NCBI GenBank assembly: GCA_965662775.1
Contig: CBFIIW010000010.1
Coordinates: 1 to 64,000, forward strand
Source of the DNA: UBA7985 sp002690455
Lineage (GTDB): Bacteria; Pseudomonadota; Alphaproteobacteria; UBA7985
Length of the DNA stretch: 64,000 nt
Direction: 5' to 3'
The position numbers were made by a program, and so were the translations under genes. The notes under the pieces were generated by a model. The model had not been told where the DNA came from and did not search any database. It was given only the letters and a program-made list of their open reading frames with translations. Positions 8,750-18,358 of the stretch are shown one piece after another (the first letter of the stretch is position 1; each line of letters starts with the position of its first letter).

Positions 8750-10090
8750 CTACGCCTGTGGCCGACCCAGGGAGTGATAATCCCAGCCGTCCGCTTTCAT
8801 TGCCGCAGGCTCGAAGACATTGCGCAGATCCACCAGTCGTGGCTCATTCAGTCGCGCACGAACCGCGCTGAGGTCGGCGGTGATAAACTCGGGCCAATGC
8901 GTGACAAGGCACAGCACATCGGCGCCCTCTGCGGCCTCCAGCGCGCTATTCGCGAATTTTACGCCGTCGAACAACGCTTTGGCCCCTGCCATGCCTTGCG
9001 GGTCATAGGCCTGCACTTCGATCCCCGCGGCTTGGAGCGCTGGGATAATGGCGATGCTGGGGCTGTCGCGAAGGTCGTCGGTATCGGGCTTGAAGGTCAG
9101 ACCCCAAATCGAGGCTGTCTTACCCTTGGCGCGCGTCGTTCCGCCCAATGCGTTAATGACCTTGATGGCCATTTCCCGCTTTCGGGCCTCATTGACCGCG
9201 ATCACGGCTTCGAGGATGCGTACGGGTGAGCCTTCGACCTGCGCGGTGTCGACCAGCGCAAGCGTGTCTTTGGGGAAGCAGGAGCCGCCATAGCCCGGAC
9301 CGGTGGCGAGGAAATCTGGCCCAATGCGCTGGTCCAGCCCGATACCATGGGCAACGTCTTCGACGTCCGCACCGACGCGCTCGCACAGGCTGGCGACTTC
9401 GTTGATGAAGGTGATCTTAGTCGCCAGGAAAGCGTTAGCTGCGTATTTGATCATTTCCGCGCTGGCCGCCGATACTTCAACATAGGAGACACCATCGTTG
9501 ATAAAGCGCTGGTTCAGCGCACGCAGGGCAGCGGCGGCTACCTCGTCACGGGGCCCGGCGACGATCCGGTCAGGGCGCATGAAATCGCTGATCGCTGCTC
9601 CCTCGCGCAGGAATTCGGGGTTTGACGCCAGATGGATGCTGGCAGCGGTGCTGGTTGAGCCGCCGTTGGAACGGCTGTCTTCCAAGCGCGCCTGCAAGCG
9701 GTCGTTGGTGCCGATCGGAACGGTGGATTTGACCACCACTGAAAGCGGGCGATTACGCGGCGTGGCCAAAATAGCGTCAAAGGCTGCGTCGACAAAGGCG
9801 GTGTTAGCGCGGTTGCTGTCTGTCTCCGTCGGCGTACCCACGGCAATGATCGCCACTTCAGCACCTTCAAGCGCGTTGCTGTAGTCGGTGGTAAACCGCA
9901 GTCGCCCCGCCGCAACAGCATCCGTGACCAACGTATCCAGTCCCGGTTCATAGATCGGCAGCTGCCCACCCTGCAGACGGGCTATCTTTTCCGCATCGAT
10001 GTCCAGGCAGACGACCGAATGGCCAAGACTGGCGTAACACACACCTGTAACCAGACCGACGTAACCAGTTCCAATTGCAACAATGTTCAC
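8750..10090 (-). CDS. ugd: UDP-glucose 6-dehydrogenase
   Basis: Oxidises UDP-glucose to UDP-glucuronate with two NAD+, feeding capsule, exopolysaccharide or lipid A sugars. It is 446 aa, normal for the TuaD/RkpK type. The N-terminal Rossmann motif is AIGTGYVGLVTG (residues 5-16). The catalytic Cys is in GYGGSCFPKD near residue 268. The C-terminal UDP-binding domain contains WGLTFKPDTDDLRDSPS, the family signature. Its substrate would come from GalU, encoded at 40.1 kb in the same window. No glycosyltransferase cluster is adjacent. Confidence 0.95.
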   Translation of the reverse strand: MNIVAIGTGYVGLVTGVCYASLGHSVVCLDIDAEKIARLQGGQLPIYEPGLDTLVTDAVAAGRLRFTTDYSNALEGAEVAIIAVGTPTETDSNRANTAFVDAAFDAILATPRNRPLSVVVKSTVPIGTNDRLQARLEDSRSNGGSTSTAASIHLASNPEFLREGAAISDFMRPDRIVAGPRDEVAAAALRALNQRFINDGVSYVEVSAASAEMIKYAANAFLATKITFINEVASLCERVGADVEDVAHGIGLDQRIGPDFLATGPGYGGSCFPKDTLALVDTAQVEGSPVRILEAVIAVNEARKREMAIKVINALGGTTRAKGKTASIWGLTFKPDTDDLRDSPSIAIIPALQAAGIEVQAYDPQGMAGAKALFDGVKFANSALEAAEGADVLCLVTHWPEFITADLSAVRARLNEPRLVDLRNVFEPAAMKADGWDYHSLGRPQA

Positions 10091-10289
10091 GGCTCACCCT
10101 TGCCAAAGCTACCCTTTGATCCTGTAAATGGACGGAGCCTGGGTTTCATTCAACCCGTCGGAGCGGCGCGTAGCGCTGGCCAGTGTCCCGTTCCGGCTTT
10201 GCGCTGTTGCGCAGTCCATGAGAGCCCTTGCCCACCGCTAATCTGCATGCCGTGCATCGGCTGGCTATTGCTGTGCGAAAGAAGACGAC

Positions 10290-10928
10290 TTGAACGACGA
10301 TCACAGACCCTACCATGCCGTATTCCACCCTCCGTATCCGGGGCTCAATTACCGTGTGGCGCGTCCTTTCCAGCGATGGCAGGCGCCACACTTGCTCGCC
10401 TCGATGAAGGCGTGGTTGGCACAGAACCCGCCTCGGCTCGAACTCGCCACGTTGGCGCTTGAAGAGCTACGCCAGCGGGACCATCGCTCGAAGATCCTCC
10501 GCGCTGAGATGATCTTTGCCGAGAAAGGTTTGCCGCCGATTGAATGGCTGTTGTCAGCGCGACTAGCGCTGGCCCGGGCCTTTCCCGCCGACTGGCCCGA
10601 ATGGTTGGTCAAGGGACAGCGCGGGGGTACAGTCTATGCCCTGTTGCGTGACGGTTATGTTGCCCAAGGCGGGCCATACGGCGTTTATGTCGGCTCGACC
10701 ACCAAATCACTGGAAAGGCGCTTCATGGAGCACCGGCAGTCCTCCCGCGCGGGGCGTGGGATGCAGGCGCACGGGATCGAGCCGTTGTTTTCCCTTTGTC
10801 TGCCCGAGGGCAAGGCACCGCGAGCCCGGAAGAAGCTCATGGCTTGGGAAACCCGCCTTCACGTTGCGCTAAAGGGGGCAGGGATGCGGGTCAGTGGCGA
10901 CGTCGTAGAACCTGTCGCGCGCTCGTGA
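10290..10928 (+). CDS. Stand-alone GIY-YIG-like nuclease-domain protein
   Basis: A 212-aa protein whose middle (about residues 111-152) resembles a GIY-YIG endonuclease core. GTVYALL takes the place of the GIY strand. It is followed by GPYGVYVGSTT for the YIG strand, then KSLERRFMEHRQ with the conserved Arg and the His of the catalytic face. The first 105 residues are unlike UvrC and match nothing I recognise. The TTG at 10290 is the only early start in frame; the next Met is at residue 39, so the true start is uncertain. It lies between ugd (opposite strand) and glnE. A role in DNA repair or nucleic-acid processing is inferred from the fold alone. Confidence 0.65.
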   Translation: MNDDHRPYHAVFHPPYPGLNYRVARPFQRWQAPHLLASMKAWLAQNPPRLELATLALEELRQRDHRSKILRAEMIFAEKGLPPIEWLLSARLALARAFPADWPEWLVKGQRGGTVYALLRDGYVAQGGPYGVYVGSTTKSLERRFMEHRQSSRAGRGMQAHGIEPLFSLCLPEGKAPRARKKLMAWETRLHVALKGAGMRVSGDVVEPVARS

Positions 10929-11047
10929 TCTGCCGCCAGTCAGGTCGTACTGCAGTGGTGCAAAAGCGCAGCTCTATGGTAGGTTGAGTGCATCTGCTGG
11001 GTGTCAGGCCCTCTGAGATCAACCCCGTGTCATTGGAGTCCGCCCCG

Positions 11048-13726
11048 ATGTCTCAAGCCGTCTCTTGGCCCCTGTGGGAGCGTCTCATGCAGGGGGAGAC
11101 CAGCACGAAGGACGATGACTCCCTTCGTGCGAGCATGCTGGCGGACAAGCAAGTCCAGCAGCGCACTTACATCGATCAGGATGCAGCGCAAATCTCCACC
11201 GAAGCGCTTGGCCGTAAGTGGACCGCTTACGCCGATGCGAGCCTCGATGTGGCTTTGCGCAAGAGCTGGAATACTACCCGACAGGCGGCACCCCATGTGC
11301 CTGCTGACCTTGGTGCCGAACGCCCAGTACCAGGCCTGTTCATCCTCGGTCTGGGTAAGCTTGGGGGTGAGGATCTCAACTTTTCCAGCGATGTTGATCT
11401 GGTTGCCTTTTATGATGCTGAGACCGTGCCGGTCCCGGCTTTCGTCGGCCGGACTGATATCACCGCGCGCGTGCTCCGAACCCTGAACCAGACCGTCGAC
11501 GGACATGGATCAGGCCGGTTCGTGTGGCGGACGGACTGGCGCCTGCGTCCAGACCCCTCGGTCACTGATCTTTCGATGTCGACCGAAGCGGCCGAGGACT
11601 ATCATTTTTACCGTGCTGCGCCTTGGCGACGGCTCGCTATGATTAAGGCGCGGGTCGTCGCGGGGGATCGTGCCGCAGGAGAGCGGTTGCTATCAGCCTT
11701 GCACCCCTACCTCTGGCGGCGGCATTTAGACTTCTCGATGATCGAAGAGGTTGCCCGCCTGAAGACCCGCATTCGCGCTGAACACCCTGACCTGGCGGGT
11801 GAGCGCCGCCACGAAATTCCGCTCGCTCAGACTGCAGGCTTCAATCTCAAACTCGGTCGCGGTGGGATCCGCGATATCGAATTCTTCGTCAACGCCCAAC
11901 AATTGCTCTGGGGTGGGCGGCACCCACGCTTGCAGACGCCCATAACCATGGATGCGCTGGCCGGGCTGGCCGAGGAAGGAATCGTCGAACCGTCGCTGGC
12001 CAAAGGCCTTGCTGAAGGCTACGCGCTTTTGCGGGGGCTGGAAAACCGGGTTCAGTACTGGGCTGATGCCCACACGCACTTTGTCCCCGAAGACAGTGAG
12101 CAGCAGGAATGGCTGGCGGAGCGCAGTGGCTATGGCAACTGGTCCGAACTGGCCAAGGCGCTGGTTGCTACCCGACAGTTTATCGATGATGGCGTATCCG
12201 ACCTGTTTGCCGAATTCGAGCCAAACCAGGCAGTTCAGCCCGAGGGTGCTGCGCCCGAGCGTCGTCTGGGCGGGCCAGCTGGGTCTGACATCACCACGGA
12301 CGGTACAAACACCGAGCAAAGCACTGAAAAGGACGGTGCCGCGGCGGCGGAGGCCTTTATCGACCAGCGCTTGCGGGTGTGGCGGGAAGAGGCAAGTGGT
12401 CAGGCTGGTTTTGGCAGCGCACCGGACAAGATCCTAGCGCTGGTGCTGGCGCAGGACAGCGCGGACCGGGTTGCATCGCTCACGGCGGTTGACGACCTGT
12501 TTCGCCGTTTGGGCAATCGAGGGCAGTATCTGAAACTGCTCAGTTCGGATCCAAAACTTTTTGACGCTGTCCTGCCGCCATTGTTCCGCGCGCCGGCCAT
12601 GGCCTCGCTGCTACGCCAGTCCGCGCACGTGGTTGATGGTCTGCTGGGCCGCGCGGGGCAGTTGCCCGTCGCTCCTGAACTCGATCAGGGCCGCGCCATG
12701 ACCGCAGCGGCTGGATCTTATGAAGGCAAGCTTGAGGCTGCCCGGGCTTGGGTCAACGAGCAGTTGTATCTGGTCTATTTATCGGTGTTTAGCGGCGAAG
12801 TCAGCACCGTGAAAGCTGAGCGCCATCTGACCGCGCTGGCCGAAGCTGCGCTAACGTTGGTTGCCGATATGGTCACAGCGGAAATGGGACTGGATCACTT
12901 TCCGCTATGCGTCCTGGGACTGGGCAAGCTGGGCATGCACGCCATGGCGCCGCGCTCGGACCTGGACCTTATTTTTGTGGTCGAAGAGGGTTGGCCGCTG
13001 GAAGATGCCAACGCCGTTGCAGCGCGCTTCAATACTGCATTCAACGCCCAAATGCGCGAAGGACGCGTGTGGGAGCTTGATACTCGGCTCCGCCCCTCGG
13101 GACGTTCGGGTCCGCCGACGATCTCTTTGGCTTCGTTCGAAAGTCACCACCTGCAAGGTGCCAAAACATGGGAGCATCTTGCACAAGTGCCGATGCGGCC
13201 GCTCTCAGGGTCTCCGGCGCTACAGGGACGGGTGCGTGCTGTCCGGGAGGCCATCGTGCGGCGACCACGAGATCCCGAACAGCTGACAGCTGATGCTTAT
13301 CGCATGTTGTTGCGGCTGCGGGATCAGCGGATTTTTGACCGTCCCGACGAACAAGGCGAGGTTAAGCTGCGTCCAGGCGGACTCATGGAACTGGAATACC
13401 TAATGGCGGTGCTGACCCTGCGTGAGGGCGCACGTCTGCCACGCGATCAACATTCCTCTCACGATGATCTTTTGGCGCTGTTGGCCACGAGCCATAACGG
13501 CCTGCAGCCGTTGGTCGCGGACCTGCGTCAGTTGCGCGACTGGTTCTTTGCCGGGCGCCTGCTCGGCCCGGGGTGGTTTGAGCAGCTGGGCGTCGGGCCC
13601 ACTGACATCAGCACCGTGACTGAGCGGGTACGATCGCAGGTTCAGACCCACATTGATGATCCGGCTCAGGCGCTGGGCTATGATTGGGTGGAGTATCAGG
13701 AGCAGCCGGTTAAGTGGCACGACTGA
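11048..13726 (+). CDS. glnE: Bifunctional glutamine synthetase adenylyltransferase/deadenylase
   Basis: Controls glutamine synthetase by adding and removing AMP in response to PII. It is 892 aa from the ATG at 11048, close to the usual 900-980. Both nucleotidyltransferase domains are seen: GLGKLGGEDLNFSSDVDL near residue 100 (deadenylase half) and GLGKLGMHAMAPRSDLDL near residue 622 (adenylyltransferase half). The Asp pair that binds metal is intact in each. Helical GlnE domains fill the rest. The ATG has GGAG nine bases upstream. An in-frame GTG at 10988 would add 20 residues but lacks a good ribosome site. Confidence 0.95.
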   Translation: MSQAVSWPLWERLMQGETSTKDDDSLRASMLADKQVQQRTYIDQDAAQISTEALGRKWTAYADASLDVALRKSWNTTRQAAPHVPADLGAERPVPGLFILGLGKLGGEDLNFSSDVDLVAFYDAETVPVPAFVGRTDITARVLRTLNQTVDGHGSGRFVWRTDWRLRPDPSVTDLSMSTEAAEDYHFYRAAPWRRLAMIKARVVAGDRAAGERLLSALHPYLWRRHLDFSMIEEVARLKTRIRAEHPDLAGERRHEIPLAQTAGFNLKLGRGGIRDIEFFVNAQQLLWGGRHPRLQTPITMDALAGLAEEGIVEPSLAKGLAEGYALLRGLENRVQYWADAHTHFVPEDSEQQEWLAERSGYGNWSELAKALVATRQFIDDGVSDLFAEFEPNQAVQPEGAAPERRLGGPAGSDITTDGTNTEQSTEKDGAAAAEAFIDQRLRVWREEASGQAGFGSAPDKILALVLAQDSADRVASLTAVDDLFRRLGNRGQYLKLLSSDPKLFDAVLPPLFRAPAMASLLRQSAHVVDGLLGRAGQLPVAPELDQGRAMTAAAGSYEGKLEAARAWVNEQLYLVYLSVFSGEVSTVKAERHLTALAEAALTLVADMVTAEMGLDHFPLCVLGLGKLGMHAMAPRSDLDLIFVVEEGWPLEDANAVAARFNTAFNAQMREGRVWELDTRLRPSGRSGPPTISLASFESHHLQGAKTWEHLAQVPMRPLSGSPALQGRVRAVREAIVRRPRDPEQLTADAYRMLLRLRDQRIFDRPDEQGEVKLRPGGLMELEYLMAVLTLREGARLPRDQHSSHDDLLALLATSHNGLQPLVADLRQLRDWFFAGRLLGPGWFEQLGVGPTDISTVTERVRSQVQTHIDDPAQALGYDWVEYQEQPVKWHD

Positions 13727-13863
13727 GGCCGATGCTGAGACTGCGAGCGAGCCTGAGCCGAAGACAAAGACTGCGCTCAAGTCCCCGACGAACTCAAAGT
13801 TAGCGACCGGAAGTTGGGAAATTTTAGAGGTATCGGACGCCTGGGGTGACAGACGGACGAGTG

Positions 13864-13899
13864 ACAGGCGGACGGGCCACGGGGGCCCGCCGCTGTCTG
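13864..13899. other. GC-rich stem-loop between glnE and ald 3' ends
   Basis: A strong imperfect inverted repeat (ACAGGCGG-A-CGGGCC opposite GGCCCG-CCG-C-TGT) lies between two converging genes. No T-run follows on either strand, so it is not a classical intrinsic terminator, although it may protect or end transcripts. Just before it, a 13-base unit (GTGACAG-A/G-CGGAC) is repeated once with a 15-base period (13846-13873). Confidence 0.4.
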
Positions 13900-13906
13900 T
13901 GCCGGA

Positions 13907-15022
13907 TCAGGCGAGGGCTTCACGTAACGACGTGAAGGGGAGGTCCTGGGCCATAGCGACCGGCTCGTTGGTGATTTTTCCGTCCCAGACATTCAGCCCC
14001 ATAGCGAGGTGGGCGTCGTCGCGGAGCGCCTGTTTCCAGCCCTTGTCAGCCAGGGCCAGCCCAAAGGGCAGAGTGGCGTTATTCAGGGCATAGGCTGAGG
14101 TGCGGGCATAGGCACCGGGCATGTTGGCAACGCAATAGTGGACCACGCCGTCAACCTCATAGACCGGATCGTCGTGGGTGGTCGCTTTCGAGGTTTCGAA
14201 GCAGCCGCCTTGGTCAATTGCAACGTCGACCACGACACTACCGGGTTTCATCGACTTTATCATATCCGTCGTCACCAACTTTGGCGCGTTGGCGCCGGGG
14301 ATCAAAACAGCGCCGATCACAAGATCAGCTTCTGCAACCGCCTGACTGAGGGCTGCGCTGGTGGAAAAGAGCGCCCGAGCCTGTGCGCCAAAGTGGTGAT
14401 TAATCCGCTCAAGGGTGAGCAGGTTACGGTCAAGGATTGTAACATTGGCCTGCAGGCCAACAGCCATCTCGGCGGCATTGAAGCCAACCACGCCCCCACC
14501 GATGACCACAACGTTCGCCGGCGCGACGCCCGGAACACCGCTGACCAATACGCCCGCACCGTTGGTGGCCTTTTGCAGGTAGTGCGCCCCGGCGAGAACC
14601 GACATGCGGCCAGCAACTTCAGACATAGGCTTGAGCAGCGGCAGTCCACCACCAGCGGCCGTCACTGTTTCGTATGCAATACAGGTCGCACCGGATTTGA
14701 TCAGGTCTTCAGTCTGCTCGGGATCTGGGGCGAGGTGCAAATAGGTATAGAGCAAGTGATGCGGGCGCAGCATGGCGCGTTCAACGGCCTGCGGTTCCTT
14801 GACCTTTACGATCATTTCAGCGGATTCGAAGACTTCCGCCGCAGTCGCTAGGATCTTCGCGCCGGCGTCAATATAGTCCTGATCGGTGGCGCCGACGCCA
14901 CCGCCGGCAGCAGTTTCAACCACAACATCGTGTCCGTGTGCAACAAATTCACGAACACTGTCAGGGGTCAGGCCAACCCGGTATTCTCGGTTCTTGATTT
15001 CCTTTGGAACGCCGATCCGCAT
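13907..15022 (-). CDS. ald: Alanine dehydrogenase
   Basis: NAD-dependent interconversion of L-alanine with pyruvate and ammonia. It is 371 aa, the standard length. The N-terminus MRIGVPKEIKNREYRVGL is the family signature. The substrate-binding Lys lies in VKVKEPQ and the catalytic His in LYTYLHLAPD. The NAD motif VVIGGGVVGFNAAEMAVG is near residues 170-187, followed by LDRN with the ribose-binding Asp. It converges with glnE, another nitrogen-metabolism gene. The 230-base gap before the next gene holds its promoter region, but no clear boxes were recognised. Confidence 0.96.
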   Translation of the reverse strand: MRIGVPKEIKNREYRVGLTPDSVREFVAHGHDVVVETAAGGGVGATDQDYIDAGAKILATAAEVFESAEMIVKVKEPQAVERAMLRPHHLLYTYLHLAPDPEQTEDLIKSGATCIAYETVTAAGGGLPLLKPMSEVAGRMSVLAGAHYLQKATNGAGVLVSGVPGVAPANVVVIGGGVVGFNAAEMAVGLQANVTILDRNLLTLERINHHFGAQARALFSTSAALSQAVAEADLVIGAVLIPGANAPKLVTTDMIKSMKPGSVVVDVAIDQGGCFETSKATTHDDPVYEVDGVVHYCVANMPGAYARTSAYALNNATLPFGLALADKGWKQALRDDAHLAMGLNVWDGKITNEPVAMAQDLPFTSLREALA

Positions 15023-15220
15023 GCCGATCTCCCATAGTCGATGTCTTCATTAATGCCAGTACGGTATCCGACATATTGCGGAAATATGTCCGAAAAATTC
15101 CTATAAACGACAAAATAAATGGATTTCAGCCCAAAATTTTCCAACCATGTTAAGAATATGAAGAGTCACCGGAGGCTCCAGCTCGGCTCCGCTATCGGAC
15201 AACGAGCGCGGGTGTAAGGT

Positions 15221-15250
15221 CTCGACAATCCTCGACAATCCTCGACAGTC
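15221..15250. repeat. Three tandem copies of a 10-base unit
   Basis: CTCGACAATC, CTCGACAATC, CTCGACAGTC occur head to tail just upstream of the CitE-like lyase gene. The last copy differs by one base. The 10-base period matches about one helical turn, so the copies would line up on one face of DNA. They could be binding half-sites or simple slippage. Confidence 0.8.
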
Positions 15251-15278
15251 CTTGAAAAGGATGATTGTCTGGCACTCG

Positions 15279-16136
15279 ATGACTGAATTTATGCCCCGCT
15301 CTGCGCTGTATGTGCCCGCCAACAACCTCCGTGCGCTGGCCAAGGTGCCGTCGCTGGCCTGTGATGCAGTGATCCTCGACCTCGAAGACTCTGTTGCGCC
15401 GCCGGAAAAATCGGCAGCGCGTCAAGCCACTGCCGAGGCTCTGGCCAACCCCGACATGCGACGCCGACCGTTGATCGTGCGAACCAACAGTCTGGATAGC
15501 GGAGATTTCGCGGCTGACATTGCGTTGGCCCGACAGGCTGATGCGGTTCTGGTGCCCAAGATTTCGACTGTTGCAGACCTGGCTCAATGCTCCGCAGCGC
15601 TGGAGGGATCGAGGGTGCAGCTATGGGTCATGATTGAGACCCCGCTGGCCGTGCTCGACATTGCCTTGCTGGCGCGCAGCGCTGCGCAAACCGCGCCACA
15701 GCTTCGGGCCTTCGCACTCGGCACCAATGATCTGGCTAAAGATACCGGCGCCGCTCTGGTGTCCGACCGATGGCCCATGGTACCCTGGTTATCTCAAGTG
15801 GTGCTGGCCGCTTCTGCCTTTGGCCTGTCAGTGTTAGACAGTGTGTCGAATAACTTTCGCGATGCTGATGCCTTCGCCGCAGAGTGCGCGCAGGGTGCAG
15901 CGCTGGGTATGGACGGCAAGACACTGATTCACCCGGCTCAAATCGAAGCCTGTAACCATGCCTTCAGTCCCTCAGCGCAGGCGCTGGCTCATGCACAGGC
16001 CGTCGTCGAGGTCTTTGCCCGCCCTGAGAATGCCGGGCGTGGTGCTGTTCAACTTGACGGGGTGATGGTCGAGCCCCTGCATATTTCAGGTGCGAAACAG
16101 ACGCTGGCGCGCGCTCGGGCTTTCGGGCTTATATGA
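15279..16136 (+). CDS. HpcH/HpaI/CitE-family lyase (malyl-CoA lyase-like)
   Basis: A 285-aa TIM-barrel aldolase/lyase of the citrate-lyase beta subunit family. Visible signatures are RSALYVPANN at the start, ILDLEDSV with the metal-binding acids, VMIETPLAVLDI, and the C-terminal GMDGKTLIHPAQI. Relatives cleave malyl-CoA, methylmalyl-CoA, citramalyl-CoA or citryl groups, several giving or using glyoxylate. It lies 2.3 kb upstream of glycolate oxidase, so a glyoxylate-linked role is plausible. ATG codons at 15279 and 15291 are both possible; neither has a strong ribosome site. Confidence 0.82.
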   Translation: MTEFMPRSALYVPANNLRALAKVPSLACDAVILDLEDSVAPPEKSAARQATAEALANPDMRRRPLIVRTNSLDSGDFAADIALARQADAVLVPKISTVADLAQCSAALEGSRVQLWVMIETPLAVLDIALLARSAAQTAPQLRAFALGTNDLAKDTGAALVSDRWPMVPWLSQVVLAASAFGLSVLDSVSNNFRDADAFAAECAQGAALGMDGKTLIHPAQIEACNHAFSPSAQALAHAQAVVEVFARPENAGRGAVQLDGVMVEPLHISGAKQTLARARAFGLI

Positions 16137-16195
16137 CGCCGCAACCGCGCTGTGCCCGACGTTGGCCCCTGCGCCTGCTAAGGGGTTCATAAGTT

Positions 16196-17461
16196 ATGTT
16201 CAATGGCTACAGGCGCTTGCCGCTCGGCGTGCTAGTGCTTTCGCTCTGCATGGGGCTGGGGTCGTCAGCTGCCACCATTGTTGTGTCGGTTTCGTCGCTG
16301 GCGGGCAATCAGGTCGCCCCGGATCCTAAGTTGGCTACGCTTCCCTATGGCCTGCAGTTTATCGCCATGATGGCGTCAGCGGTGCCGTTGACCACGTTGA
16401 TGGGGCGGATCGGGCGTAAGCGTGTGACCCTCATAACCACATTGCTCGGTGGCGTAGGCTCAGGGCTGATATCAACTGCGGCCCTGTGGATGGATAGCTT
16501 CGTGCTGCTCTGTCTGGGACACCTGCTCATGGGAATTTTCCTCGGTGGCCTTGGGTTTTTGCGGTTTGAGGCCATTGATCGTTCGCCCTATGATCTGCGG
16601 GATCAGGCGATTTCACTGGCCATGTTCGGTGGGGTCCTGGCCGGTCTTTTGGGCCCCAGCCTAACGCGCTCAGCGGGTATCGTATTCCCGTTTGAGGGCT
16701 ATACCTCCGCCTTCCTTATGTTCTCCGCCGTGACGGCCGTGGTTGGAGTAATGCTGTTCATGCTGCCCTTTCCCCGCGATGCTCACACCATTCGCGACGC
16801 ACAGGAACGACGCGCCGAACAGGCGGCGGCAACCGCCCGTGGAGAGCGGACGGCATATGTCGTGTTTTCCAACCCCCGTTTCTGGTTTGCGGTTCTATGC
16901 GGCGCGCTGGCCTATGGTTTGATGAACCTGTTGATGATCGCAACATCCCTGGAGATGCGTAATGTAGGGCACAGCTTCGAAGCCAGCACCTATGTCATTC
17001 AGGGGCATGTTCTTGCCATGTTCGGTCCGTCGTTAATCTCCGGGTTGGTGATTCGCTGGATCCGGCGCGACCGGTTTGTGGTACTGGGGATCTTCCTCAT
17101 GGTACTGGCTGCGCTGACTGCACTGCTCGCGCCCGCGCTGTGGGCCTTTATAACGGCATTGATCCTCGTCGGCCTAGCCTGGAACTTCCTCTTCATCAGC
17201 AGCGGAAGCATGGTTGCGTCGCTCGCGCCATCAGGTGAGAAGCTGCGCGCGCAGGGCATCAACGACCTCTTCGGGTCGAGCTTTTCTGCTGCAGGGTCGC
17301 TCTCGGCGGCATTTGTGCTGGTTGTGTTCGGCTGGTCGGGAGCACAGATCGTTGCGCTGATCTTGCTCGTGCCGTTGATCGTGTTCGGTGTATTGGTCCG
17401 CTTTGGCGGGCATGGGTTAAGCCCTCCGATAGCAGGGCAGGCTGGCCAGACCAACGCCTGA
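16196..17461 (+). CDS. MFS transporter
   Basis: A 421-aa inner-membrane protein with about twelve hydrophobic helices. The loop-2/3 signature GRIGRKRVTL follows helix 2, as in drug-proton antiporter and related major facilitator carriers. The central loop (about residues 195-220) is charged and Ala/Arg-rich. It lies between the CitE-like lyase and the GntR regulator of the glycolate block, on the same strand. A carboxylate substrate is possible from context; sequence does not settle import or export. Confidence 0.82.
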   Translation: MFNGYRRLPLGVLVLSLCMGLGSSAATIVVSVSSLAGNQVAPDPKLATLPYGLQFIAMMASAVPLTTLMGRIGRKRVTLITTLLGGVGSGLISTAALWMDSFVLLCLGHLLMGIFLGGLGFLRFEAIDRSPYDLRDQAISLAMFGGVLAGLLGPSLTRSAGIVFPFEGYTSAFLMFSAVTAVVGVMLFMLPFPRDAHTIRDAQERRAEQAAATARGERTAYVVFSNPRFWFAVLCGALAYGLMNLLMIATSLEMRNVGHSFEASTYVIQGHVLAMFGPSLISGLVIRWIRRDRFVVLGIFLMVLAALTALLAPALWAFITALILVGLAWNFLFISSGSMVASLAPSGEKLRAQGINDLFGSSFSAAGSLSAAFVLVVFGWSGAQIVALILLVPLIVFGVLVRFGGHGLSPPIAGQAGQTNA

Positions 17462-17555
17462 GCGGTTATAGGGGTTCGGGGTTTGCGGCTCAAGAACTGA
17501 CGCTAAGGCGCGGGTTGAAGCCAAAAAAAGCCAAAGCCAGTGCGAGGACAAGAGC

Positions 17556-18341
17556 GTGAGCACGGAAAAGTTTAGGAAGGTTGAGCACACCCGCATGGCA
17601 CAAGCCGTGGTCGAGCAGGTCGAAGACATGATTCTGCGCGGTACCTTAACCGATGGTGAACGCCTGCCTGCCGAACGCGACCTTGCCAGCCAGCTTGAGG
17701 TCTCCCGGCAGACCTTGCGTGAGGCTCTTAAAACTCTCGAAGAACAGGGACTGGTGGAGTCCCGGCAGGGTGAGGGAACCTTCATCGCAAAGATTGTCGG
17801 CTCGGCCATATCCCAGCCGCTGATCGAACTGTTCTCCCGACATGAGGAGGCCTATCTCGATTATCTCGAATTTCGTCTGCTGCTGGAGGCAAAAGCGGCC
17901 GGGATGGCGGCTGAGCGCGCGACCTCCTTTGACAGACAGATCATCCGTGCCCGCTTTGAAGACATGTTTGCGGCTCACAACGAAGACAATGACGCAACCC
18001 GGGATGCGGACCTCGACGCCGATTTTCACTATGCAATCGCCGAGGCGACCCACAATCCGATGATGATCTTTTCGCTCCGGTCGATCTTTGAGCTGATCCG
18101 GCGAGGGGTGTTCTACAACCGCTATGTCGTTTACCTCGAAGCGGGGGGACGCGACCGCCTGCTCGACCAGCACCGCGAGATCTGTGAAGCCATTGAAGCA
18201 GCTGACATAGCCCGTGCCGAAGCGGCCATGACAGCGCATTTGAGCTTCATCATTGAGTTCTTTAGCGGCGCGTTGAAGATGCGACAGCGGTTTGAAACGG
18301 CCCGTGCGCGCGCCGAAGTACTGGGCGTCAAAACCGGGTAG
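17556..18341 (+). CDS. GntR-family transcriptional regulator, FadR/FCD type
   Basis: A 261-aa regulator. The winged helix-turn-helix is at about residues 10-80 (GERLPAERDLASQLEVSRQT, then LREALKTLEEQGLVESRQGEG). A C-terminal all-helical FCD ligand domain follows, with metal/ligand-type His residues (DADFHYAIAEATHNP and DQHREI). The GTG start has GAGGA upstream. It is directly upstream of glcDEF on the same strand, as GlcC and LldR-type regulators often are. I infer that it senses glycolate, lactate or a similar acid and binds the palindrome at 18359-18383. Confidence 0.88.
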   Translation: MSTEKFRKVEHTRMAQAVVEQVEDMILRGTLTDGERLPAERDLASQLEVSRQTLREALKTLEEQGLVESRQGEGTFIAKIVGSAISQPLIELFSRHEEAYLDYLEFRLLLEAKAAGMAAERATSFDRQIIRARFEDMFAAHNEDNDATRDADLDADFHYAIAEATHNPMMIFSLRSIFELIRRGVFYNRYVVYLEAGGRDRLLDQHREICEAIEAADIARAEAAMTAHLSFIIEFFSGALKMRQRFETARARAEVLGVKTG

Positions 18342-18358
18342 CAGACCGTTGATTCTTG

